Assembly: GCA_903874575.1 (NCBI GenBank)
Contig: CAIQSZ010000481.1
Span: 1-5,971 of the forward strand
DNA length: 5,971 nucleotides
Source of the DNA: an uncultured Elusimicrobia bacterium
GTDB lineage: Bacteria > Elusimicrobiota > Elusimicrobia > UBA1565 > UBA9628
Direction: 5' to 3'
The notes under the pieces were generated by a model. That model had not been told where the DNA came from. It did not search any database and was given only the letters and a program-made list of their open reading frames with translations. Each line of letters begins with the position of its first letter. Position 1 is the stretch's first letter. A program made the position numbers and the translations under genes. This document shows, piece after piece, positions 1 through 5,835 of the stretch.

Positions 1-85
1 ACCTCGATGGTTCAGGGCGTTTCCCGTTGAGCGGTGAAACGGTCAAGAACTTCTCGGCCTCTTCGAAGCTTTTGTCTTCGTTCAT
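1..85 (-). CDS. Unrecognised gene after motA, N-terminal fragment (partial)
   Basis: The ATG at 85-83 lies 3 bases after the motA stop, with GGAG in the motA 3' end about 6 bases upstream, so it is almost certainly translated from the same mRNA. Only 28 codons are visible, beginning MNEDKSFEEAEKFL and then becoming polar and Pro-rich. The frame is open to the window edge. A motB gene would be expected at this place, since MotB supplies the plug and the proton-binding Asp that MotA needs. However, MotB normally has a basic N-terminus and a membrane helix within the first ~30-50 residues. This segment is acidic and has no membrane helix so far. It could be a MotB with a long cytoplasmic extension, a switch-complex protein, or something new. 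No function is assigned. Confidence 0.7.
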   Translation of the reverse strand, partial: MNEDKSFEEAEKFLTVSPLNGKRPEPSR

Positions 86-88
86 GGC

Positions 89-847
89 TTACTCCGCCTC
101 GGCGTACGCCCTCAAATGACGCTCCACCTGGAGGGGCACCGCGCCGGCCACGATGCCGACGACGCCTTCCATGATGAGCTCGCAATGGCGGTGGACCTCC
201 TGGGCCCGGGCGCGGATGCGCAGGGCGATCGGATTGGCGATGAAAGCCGCGGTCAGGATGCCGTAGAAGGCCGTCGTCAGGGCGATGGCCATGGCCGGGC
301 CGATCGCCTGCGGGTTGGATAATTCCTTGAGGACGCCCACGATGCCCATCACCGTCCCCAGCAGTCCGAACATCGGCGACAGGAACGCGATCGTTTGGAA
401 GACGCCGGCGGCCCGGTTCAGCGTTCCCTCGCGCTGACGGATGCCGTCCTCCAGGACCTTGCGCAGGCGCTCGGGGTCTCCGTTCTCCAGCGCGACTTCC
501 AACGCGAACTTCAGGAAGTCGTCTCCTTGGGAGCCGGTATGTCTCTGGAGAGCGATCAGTCCGTCCCGCCGGACTTCGGCCGTCAGGGAAACGAGTTCCG
601 ACGTCAGCTTCTTCGGGTCCGGCGACGCCGGGGGAAAGAACACGTAGCGCAGTTCTCTCAGCGCCAGCAATAGGACGTCAGCGGGCGTGCTGATCATCGT
701 GGCGGCCAGCGTCCCGCCGAACACCATGACGATGCCGTGCTCATTCAAGAAGACGGCCAACAGGCCGCCGTTCTCCAGCGTTATGTAGATTAAAAAGGAT
801 CCGAGCGCGGCGCCGAGCAGACCCATCACGCTTCTCATGAAGGACAT
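89..847 (-). CDS. motA: MotA-family stator ion-channel subunit
   Basis: 252 residues with the MotA layout of four membrane helices. TM1 is at about 7-23 and TM2 at about 36-54 (VMVFGGTLAATMIS). A cytoplasmic domain of about 90 residues follows. TM3 lies at about 148-172 (QTIAFLSPMFGLLGTVMGIV) and TM4 at about 184-207 (MAIALTTAFYGILTAAFIANP). The two prolines that matter in E. coli MotA (P173, P222) have apparent counterparts at P158 and P206, so ion-driven movement looks possible. In the cytoplasmic loop, R93/R94 fit E. coli R90, but Q101 stands where E98 is expected. The family forms pentamers around a MotB-type dimer and turns ion flow into rotation of FliG. The AAGGAG Shine-Dalgarno sequence supports ATG 847. 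The stop TAA at 91-89 is 3 bases from the next ATG. The FliG-type domains encoded just upstream are the obvious rotor partner. H+ versus Na+ use cannot be told. ExbB/TolQ is less likely given the length and TM pattern. Confidence 0.93.
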   Translation of the reverse strand: MSFMRSVMGLLGAALGSFLIYITLENGGLLAVFLNEHGIVMVFGGTLAATMISTPADVLLLALRELRYVFFPPASPDPKKLTSELVSLTAEVRRDGLIALQRHTGSQGDDFLKFALEVALENGDPERLRKVLEDGIRQREGTLNRAAGVFQTIAFLSPMFGLLGTVMGIVGVLKELSNPQAIGPAMAIALTTAFYGILTAAFIANPIALRIRARAQEVHRHCELIMEGVVGIVAGAVPLQVERHLRAYAEAE

Positions 848-914
848 CGGTCTTCTCCTTGAGTCGTGCGTCTTCGCTTCGTCAGGCTATCAATTACCGC
901 TGCTGCGATCAAAG
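848..914 (-). other. Intergenic gap before motA with Shine-Dalgarno site
   Basis: These 67 bases separate the FliF-FliG stop (TGA 917-915) from the motA start. An AAGGAG sequence lies 7 bases before the ATG at 847 and supports that start. No terminator hairpin or clear promoter was found, so motA is probably cotranscribed with the upstream genes. Confidence 0.6.
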
Positions 915-2612
915 TCACGGCCGAGGCGGCGCGGAAGTCGGAACGGACGGCCTTGGCCCCGGAGCCGATGAAGGCGGCCCGCCGGCGGCGACCGGAGCGG
1001 CGGCGGGCTTGGCCCCTGCCGCCGGCGCGGGGACTCCGCCCGCGGGCGCCGCGGCGGGTGGAGCCGGCATCGGCACCGGCTCGCGGGACAGGACGATCTT
1101 GCCCTGGCGGAGCAACGAGCGCATCGTCGACAGCACCTTGGCCTGAGCCTGCTCCGATTCCAATTTTCGCGGTTTGGTCAGGCTCAGCCACTGCTGCAGA
1201 ACCTGCCTGGAGGAATCCGGCAGCACCGAGAGGACCCGATCCTTGTACCCTTGAGGAAGCGGAGCCAAGGCCTTGGCCCAATCCTCGAAGGGAACGGACT
1301 GGGCGAGTTGGGCGAGATCCGCGTGTTCCAGGCGCCCTATATCCCCCAGGACGACCAGCGCCTCGGAAACCTTGGGGGCCAAGTCGGGCGAGACCACCTT
1401 GAGCCGGTCCAGGAACGTCTTCTGCAGGGCCGGATGCATCGTGCTGAGCAACTCGCCGACCATGCTGGTTCCGCCGTAGGCCAAGGCGAGCCGCTCGCGC
1501 CAGGTTCGCTTGATCTCCGTCATTTCCTGAGGTGAAATCGATGCCGCCGAAACCAGGTACATCAAGGCCTCCAGCCGCTTGTTCTGGGGCAGTCGGTCCA
1601 GGATTCGTCCGCAGAGGGCCGTATCGACGAAGCCGAGGACGCAGGCGATTTCCTTCGGGTCGCTGTCCTTGAGAAGTTCGGACAGCATCTCGAAGTTCTC
1701 CGTGCTGACGAAATCGAGGCGCTGAAGCAGGACCGAGTCTTCCTCCGACTCGGAGATATCCGCGTCCGTCTTGCCCCCTCCCGCGCCGTTGCTCCCCGGT
1801 GCGTTCGCGCCGGCGCCGGCCTTGGCGTCGGCCTTGGCGTCGGCGTGGGCGGCCTTGGGCTTCTCTTTCGGGAGTTCATGCGCGTGCGCTCTCGCCCGCA
1901 AGACGGCCTGCAGCGCCCGCGCGATGAAGAAGAGCAACAGGGCCGAGGTGAGGACGGCCAGCGTCCCCCAGAATATCCGGACCGTGGTCTCCGGCGTCCC
2001 CAGCGCCCACTTCCAGGCCGGCTGCATCGGAAGCTTATAGATGTTGAGGTGGTCGCCGCGGTCGGGGTCGAGCCCCAGCACCTCGGAGACCATGATCTCG
2101 ATCATCTTCTGATTTTTTTCCGAAACCGAGGAGTCCAATACGATCGAGACCAGCATCTGCTTGACCTCGAGAATAAAGGCTTGGGAATCATCCGCGTCGT
2201 CGGCTTCCTCGGACACCGGGGGCTTGATCGGTTCGCCCTTCTTGTTGTCCGTGACCGAGACGTCCGGGTTGATCGCGAAACCGGGCAGGACCGACATCCT
2301 CGGTTTTTTGGAGATCTCCCGCCACGTCCAATGCTGCTCGACTTTCTTGGGCTTTTTCTTGAACCTGTCGTTTTTGCCCGCGTCCTGATTTTCGGGGGGA
2401 GCTTTGATCGCCACGTTCAGGAACACCGTGACGTGGGAACGGCCCGGCCCGAGGAAACGGTCGAGGATTTCGGATATCTCGGCGACGATTTTTCTCTCGA
2501 GCTCCACCTTCGTTTCCGTCGGAGAGGGCATCGGGGGCAAAGAGTTTCCCGCGGCCCGGGTCGCTCCGGGAGACATCAGGATCAAGGCGGGGATAAGCGC
2601 GAGAGCTCTCAT
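915..2612 (-). CDS. Reduced FliF (RBM3) - FliG (middle + C domain) fusion protein, membrane rotor-like
   Basis: 565 residues. Residues 1-21 form a signal peptide or first membrane anchor ending TRAAG. Residues ~35-66 (ELERKIVAEI, then FLGPGRSHVTVFLNV) and ~148-195 (VKQMLVSIVLD, then LGLDPDRGDHLNIYKLP) match the two halves of the last ring-building domain of FliF, the flagellar MS-ring protein. The insert between them (~67-147, Lys/Pro-rich) sits where FliF has its beta-collar. A membrane helix spans ~211-233. A charged, Ala-rich linker (240-290) with ADAK repeats follows. Residues ~292-420 resemble the FliG middle domain (DFVSTENFEMLSELLKDSDP; GG at 380-381). Residues ~421-510 match FliG-C, including PRKLESEQAQ and LLRQGKIVL. 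FliF RBM1/RBM2 and the FliG N-domain are absent. Residues 511-565 are a Pro/Ala tail. The start has AGGAG upstream and overlaps the previous stop as TAATG. Inferred: an inner-membrane ring facing the MotA encoded next. Confidence is high for the domains and low for the function. Confidence 0.85.
   Translation of the reverse strand: MRALALIPALILMSPGATRAAGNSLPPMPSPTETKVELERKIVAEISEILDRFLGPGRSHVTVFLNVAIKAPPENQDAGKNDRFKKKPKKVEQHWTWREISKKPRMSVLPGFAINPDVSVTDNKKGEPIKPPVSEEADDADDSQAFILEVKQMLVSIVLDSSVSEKNQKMIEIMVSEVLGLDPDRGDHLNIYKLPMQPAWKWALGTPETTVRIFWGTLAVLTSALLLFFIARALQAVLRARAHAHELPKEKPKAAHADAKADAKAGAGANAPGSNGAGGGKTDADISESEEDSVLLQRLDFVSTENFEMLSELLKDSDPKEIACVLGFVDTALCGRILDRLPQNKRLEALMYLVSAASISPQEMTEIKRTWRERLALAYGGTSMVGELLSTMHPALQKTFLDRLKVVSPDLAPKVSEALVVLGDIGRLEHADLAQLAQSVPFEDWAKALAPLPQGYKDRVLSVLPDSSRQVLQQWLSLTKPRKLESEQAQAKVLSTMRSLLRQGKIVLSREPVPMPAPPAAAPAGGVPAPAAGAKPAAAPVAAGGPPSSAPGPRPSVPTSAPPRP
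1818..1841 (-). repeat. 12-bp tandem repeat coding the ADAK linker repeats
   Basis: Two exact adjacent copies of the 12-mer ggccttggcgtc (plus strand) occur here, with a degenerate continuation to about 1859. In the FliF-FliG fusion they encode ADAKADAK, part of the Ala/Lys/Asp-rich cytoplasmic linker between the membrane helix and the FliG middle domain. The unit keeps the frame, so copy number could vary the linker length without breaking the gene. Confidence 0.8.
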
Positions 2613-4201
2613 TACTTTTCTCCTCGTCTAGAACTTTGGGGATATTCCGCGGCGCCCTCGGGAGCCTTCAGGTTCTCTTCCTGCATGAAATGGACGGCCT
2701 TGCGCACGTCGGGATCGTTCGGATTCAGTTTGGCCGCGTACTGCCAAGCCTTCGCGGCCTCGTTCCGGATGCCGAGCGCGTAGTAGATCGAGCCCAGGCG
2801 GACGTAGCCGATGACCGACGACGGATCCAGGGCGATGATCTCCCGGCACTCTTTCAAGGCCAGGTCCCACTGCTGTTTCTGGAAGTATTCGTCGATTTTA
2901 AAGAGCTTGAGGCGGATCGGGTCGACGTCGACGAAAGACGGCGGCGACGGCAGATTCTCCGGGCGTGAAACCAAGGTCAGCAGCTGCGCGACCATCTCGT
3001 TGCCGCCGTCTTGAGCCTGGACTTTCTGGAACATGACCCGGGCTAGGTCGGGCTTCTGCTCCAAGTAGTAGCCGACGCCCTTGCGCAGGCTCGCCTGCGG
3101 TTCGTTCGAGCCCAGTTCGCGCACCCCGACCGCGATCAAGCGGCGCAGCGAGTCCGAAAACGTCCGGCGATTCGGCGGCATGGCCAGGTAGCGTCCCGAC
3201 CTCTCCATGACCTTGGAGGCTTCGGCATAGCGCCCGTCCAAAGACAGGCGGCGCGCCTCGCGATAGAGATCCTCGGCGCGTTCCGCGCGTTGGGCGGCGT
3301 GGGAAGGCCCGAAAAACGCCGCGATCCTGAATTGCTGAGCCATGCCCAGTTCGTGCACGGTCAGGTTGTAATCGAGGACGTAGTCGCGGACTTTAACGCC
3401 GATGCCGGCCCCGACGCCTCCCGCGCCGTGGCCCAACCGAACGGAGAAGCAGTCGAAAAGGAAATACTCGATTCCCGCCCGCAGATCCATTCGCGGCGAA
3501 ACGACGGCGTCAAGGCCGAGCATCAGCCGGTCGAACAGGGTATAAGCCGCGTTCAATCGGAACTGCGCCGGCAGGCTGTCGTCGGTCGACCCGGACGTGT
3601 TCGAGATCAGGTTGTCGCCCGCGAACCCCGCGCTGAAGGCGTTTTTCTTGTAGTGTACGCCGGTTCCCACGCCGACCGAGCGTATCGAATCCCCCGCGAA
3701 GCTGTGGTCGTAATAATCCAGATTGAGGCCCCACGTCAATTGCGAAAAGACGTGGTCTCCATAAGCCACGCGCAGCAGAGTCTGCTGGTCCGTGAAACTT
3801 CCGGTCGGGTTTTGGTTGACGTCGCGCCCGTCCGCCGCCCCGGAGCCCAGCCGGGCCAGGCCGACGGCCACCGTTCCGCGCTCCTGCGTCGGGTAGGCGA
3901 AGCCCATCGTGTCGTAGGAGCTCCCTTGATACATGAGCGTATGCCCGAGGGAGAGGCTTTTGCGGTCCACGTACCCCGCGTAGGCCGGATAGGCCAGGGC
4001 GTCGTCCGCTCTCACGGGGAATGGCGTCAAGCTCGCCGCGAAGCTGGCCGAATTGGGAGACTGCGACAGCGTCATGATCGGCAAGGAAGCCCCGCCCTCG
4101 CTCCAAGACGACGCCGAAAAAAACAGGAGCGCGGCCGTCGTCACGATGTGCCGCAGGCAACGTCGAAGGGGGCCCGCCGCCGTGGACTTCGCTGAACTCA
4201 T
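2612..4201 (-). CDS. PorV/PorQ-like outer-membrane beta-barrel with C-terminal TPR domain
   Basis: About 529 residues. The N-terminus looks like a signal peptide: a basic stretch (LRRCLRH), a hydrophobic core (IVTTAALLFFSA), then a likely cleavage site near residue 35. Residues about 40-300 form alternating amphipathic strands rich in Gly, Tyr and Phe, ending in QFRIAAFFG like the last strand of an outer-membrane barrel. The strand pattern (ADDALAYPAYAG near the start, then repeated GxGxGV strands) resembles the PorV/PorQ (UPF0164) family by eye. After residue 300 the protein is helical. One TPR-like helix pair lies at about 308-340, and clearer TPRs lie at about 437-462 (ending IALDPSS) and 464-497 (ending LNPND). 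The TPR part follows the last strand, so it should be periplasmic and may bind partner proteins. ATG 4201 was chosen; GTG 4204 is one codon upstream in the same frame. The stop overlaps the next start as TAATG. The exact role is unknown. Confidence 0.8.
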   Translation of the reverse strand: MSSAKSTAAGPLRRCLRHIVTTAALLFFSASSWSEGGASLPIMTLSQSPNSASFAASLTPFPVRADDALAYPAYAGYVDRKSLSLGHTLMYQGSSYDTMGFAYPTQERGTVAVGLARLGSGAADGRDVNQNPTGSFTDQQTLLRVAYGDHVFSQLTWGLNLDYYDHSFAGDSIRSVGVGTGVHYKKNAFSAGFAGDNLISNTSGSTDDSLPAQFRLNAAYTLFDRLMLGLDAVVSPRMDLRAGIEYFLFDCFSVRLGHGAGGVGAGIGVKVRDYVLDYNLTVHELGMAQQFRIAAFFGPSHAAQRAERAEDLYREARRLSLDGRYAEASKVMERSGRYLAMPPNRRTFSDSLRRLIAVGVRELGSNEPQASLRKGVGYYLEQKPDLARVMFQKVQAQDGGNEMVAQLLTLVSRPENLPSPPSFVDVDPIRLKLFKIDEYFQKQQWDLALKECREIIALDPSSVIGYVRLGSIYYALGIRNEAAKAWQYAAKLNPNDPDVRKAVHFMQEENLKAPEGAAEYPQSSRRGEK

Positions 4202-4210
4202 CACGCCCGG

Positions 4211-4244
4211 AGTATAGGCGCGCTATCTGAAAGAAGTGTGTCAG
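4211..4244 (-). promoter_or_regulatory. Candidate promoter for the barrel/FliF-FliG/motA operon
   Basis: A TATACT hexamer (minus strand, 4216-4211) differs by one base from the sigma-70 -10 consensus. It lies in an 86-base gap just after the lysS terminator. A CTGACA hexamer (4244-4239) resembles a -35 box, but the 22-base spacer is longer than the usual 16-18, so it may not be used. If the -10 is real, transcription would start near 4203-4204, at or next to the start codons at 4204 (GTG) and 4201 (ATG). This would give a leaderless or nearly leaderless mRNA, which fits the lack of a clear Shine-Dalgarno sequence. Confidence 0.4.
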
Positions 4245-4261
4245 GCCAGTTAAATATCGGT

Positions 4262-4308
4262 AAAGAAAATTCACGAGGGGCGCCGGCCCCTCAGGGCCGC
4301 GGCTCGTG
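4262..4308 (-). terminator. Probable rho-independent terminator after lysS
   Basis: On the minus strand the end of lysS can fold. An outer stem CACGAG (4308-4303) pairs with CTCGTG (4277-4272), and inside it CGGCCC pairs with GGGCCG around the stop codon. An alternative fold is a 7-bp stem GAGGGGC / GCCCCTC with a CGGC loop, just 3' of the stop. The outer stem is followed at once by AATTTTCTTTA (4271-4261), a short U-rich run in RNA. The hairpin overlaps the lysS stop codon. It would separate the lysS transcript from the barrel-TPR/FliF-FliG/motA operon. The U-tract is imperfect, so termination may be partial. Confidence 0.6.
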
Positions 4309-5835
4309 CTTCAGGGTGGGGAACAGGATCACGTCGCGGATGGAGTCGGAGCCGGTCAGCAGCATCGTGACGCGGTCGATGCCGACGCCGATGCCTCCCA
4401 TCGGGGGCATGCCGGACTCCATGGCCTGCACGAAATCCTCGTCGAGCAGGTCGGCCTCGGCGTCGCCGGCGGCCTTCTGCTTCATCTGCTCGGACAGGCG
4501 GTCGCGCTGGTCCTGGGAGTCGTTGAGTTCGGAGTACGCGTTGCACATTTCCGCGCCCGCGGCGAAGCACTCGAAGCGCTCGACCAGGGACTCGGTGCCG
4601 GACTTCAGCTTGGCCAGCGGCGTGATCGCGGTCGGGTGGTCGAACAGGAAGGTCGGTTGCTGGAGCAGTTCCTCGATCTTCGACTCGACGATGCGGTCGA
4701 ACAGCTTGGCGCTGGGCGTCTTCTCTCCCGCGTGCACCCCCAGCTTCTCGGCCAGCTTCAGCAGGCCCGCGCGGTTGAAGCCTTTTCCTTCCAGCACGTT
4801 TTCGATGGGCTCTCCGGTGCGTTCCTTCCAGACTTCGGGGAGGTAGAGCCTGCGGAACGGAGGCTTGAGGTTGACCTTCACGCCGCGCCATTCGACCTCG
4901 GACACGCCGCAGGCGTCCGCGCATTCGGCCAGCAGGGTCTCGAACAGCGCCGCCATGCCTTCGTAATCCGAGTATGCCTCGTACGCCTCCAGCATGGTGA
5001 ATTCCGGGTTATGGCGCGTATCGATGCCTTCGTTGCGGAACACGCGGCCGATCTCGTAGACGCGGTCCAGGCCGCCGATGACCAGCTTCTTAAGGTACAG
5101 CTCGGTCGCGATGCGCAGGACCATGTCCTGGCCCAAGGCGTTGTGGCGCGTGTGGAACGGCCGCGCGGACGCGCCGCCCGCCTGGGCCAGCAGGACCGGC
5201 GTCTCGACTTCCACGTAGCCCCGGGCGTCCAGCACGCGGCGGATGGTGGAGATGATCTTCGCGCGTTTGAGGAACACGTCGCGCGTCTCGGGCGTGGCGA
5301 TGAGATCCAGGTGCCGCCGGCGGTAGCGCAGGTCCACGTCGGACAGGCCGTGCCACTTCTCCGGCATGGGGCGCAGGGCCTTGGCCAGGAGCGTGACCGA
5401 CTCGACGGCGACGGTCGGCTCGCCGGTCTTGGTGCGGAACACGGCGCCGGACACGGACAGAAAATCTCCGACGTGGACGTCCTTCTTGATCAACGCGAAC
5501 GCGGCTTCCGGGAGCGCGTCCTTCTTGAAGTACACTTGCGAGCGGCCCGACAGGTCCGCCAGGCGTCCGAAGATGGACTTGCCCATGTCGCGCAGTTCGA
5601 CCAGCCGGCCCGCGATGGAGACTTTTTCCGTCGTGTGCGGGGAAGGCGCGCCCTCGCCCGCGGCCAAGGTCGCCGCCAGCTTTCCCACTTGCGCGCAGTC
5701 GTTCTGGCGGGTCGTGCGCGCGGGGAACGGGTCGATCCCGCGGGAGCGCAACTCGACGATCTTGGCCTTCTTGAGGGCGATCAGTTCGTCGAGGCCGTGT
5801 CCTTCGGCGGGGTTCGGGGCGGCGGGATCAGACAT
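4291..5835 (-). CDS. lysS: Lysyl-tRNA synthetase, class II
   Basis: This cytoplasmic enzyme activates lysine with ATP and charges tRNA-Lys. At 514 residues it is about the length of E. coli LysS (505). An N-terminal helix precedes an OB-fold anticodon-binding domain at roughly residues 72-152. The LysRS hallmark MPEKWHGLSDVDLRYRRRHL follows at about 157-176. The class II catalytic motifs are all present: motif 1 around 201-214 (RGYVEVETPVL), motif 2 around 259-281 (VYEIGRVFRNEG then RHNPEFTMLE), and motif 3 around 474-505 (GMPPMGGIGVGIDRVTML then DSIRDVILFP). The ATP-contacting Arg residues sit in FRNEG and GIDR. The lysine-pocket segment around 421-440 reads as AGAEMCNAYSELND. The ATG at 5835 has an AGGAAG Shine-Dalgarno sequence 7 bases upstream and overlaps the end of the response regulator. 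No truncation or missing motif is seen. The identification is very secure. Confidence 0.98.
   Translation of the reverse strand: MSDPAAPNPAEGHGLDELIALKKAKIVELRSRGIDPFPARTTRQNDCAQVGKLAATLAAGEGAPSPHTTEKVSIAGRLVELRDMGKSIFGRLADLSGRSQVYFKKDALPEAAFALIKKDVHVGDFLSVSGAVFRTKTGEPTVAVESVTLLAKALRPMPEKWHGLSDVDLRYRRRHLDLIATPETRDVFLKRAKIISTIRRVLDARGYVEVETPVLLAQAGGASARPFHTRHNALGQDMVLRIATELYLKKLVIGGLDRVYEIGRVFRNEGIDTRHNPEFTMLEAYEAYSDYEGMAALFETLLAECADACGVSEVEWRGVKVNLKPPFRRLYLPEVWKERTGEPIENVLEGKGFNRAGLLKLAEKLGVHAGEKTPSAKLFDRIVESKIEELLQQPTFLFDHPTAITPLAKLKSGTESLVERFECFAAGAEMCNAYSELNDSQDQRDRLSEQMKQKAAGDAEADLLDEDFVQAMESGMPPMGGIGVGIDRVTMLLTGSDSIRDVILFPTLKHEPRP

Noticed and set aside
835..1281. Minus-strand open frame overlapping the C-terminal end of the FliF-FliG fusion and running into the motA start
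   Set aside because: It mostly lies inside the Pro/Ala-rich coding region in another frame, is low-complexity, and would compete with the well-supported motA start. It is not needed to explain any motif.
915..1740. MgtE N-domain as the identity of the C-terminal half of the fusion
   Set aside because: MgtE-N resembles FliG in fold, but the preceding FliF-type domain, the following motA and the FliG-C end motif (PRKLESEQAQ with RQGKIVL) favour FliG.
292..2612. CRISPR arrays, tRNA or rRNA genes, insertion-sequence ends
   Set aside because: None seen anywhere in the window. The only tandem repeat found is the short coding ADAK repeat.
1845..2783. Plus-strand open frame opposite the FliF-FliG fusion and barrel-TPR gene end
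   Set aside because: It spans a gene junction on the other strand, shows no domain, and is Arg/Asp/Gly-rich as expected for a shadow frame.
3290..4195. Plus-strand open frame opposite the barrel gene
   Set aside because: No recognisable motif; composition matches an antisense shadow of the barrel coding sequence.
4239..4244. CTGACA as the -35 box for TATACT
   Set aside because: Kept only as a weak part of the promoter call, because the 22-base spacer is too long for a standard sigma-70 promoter.
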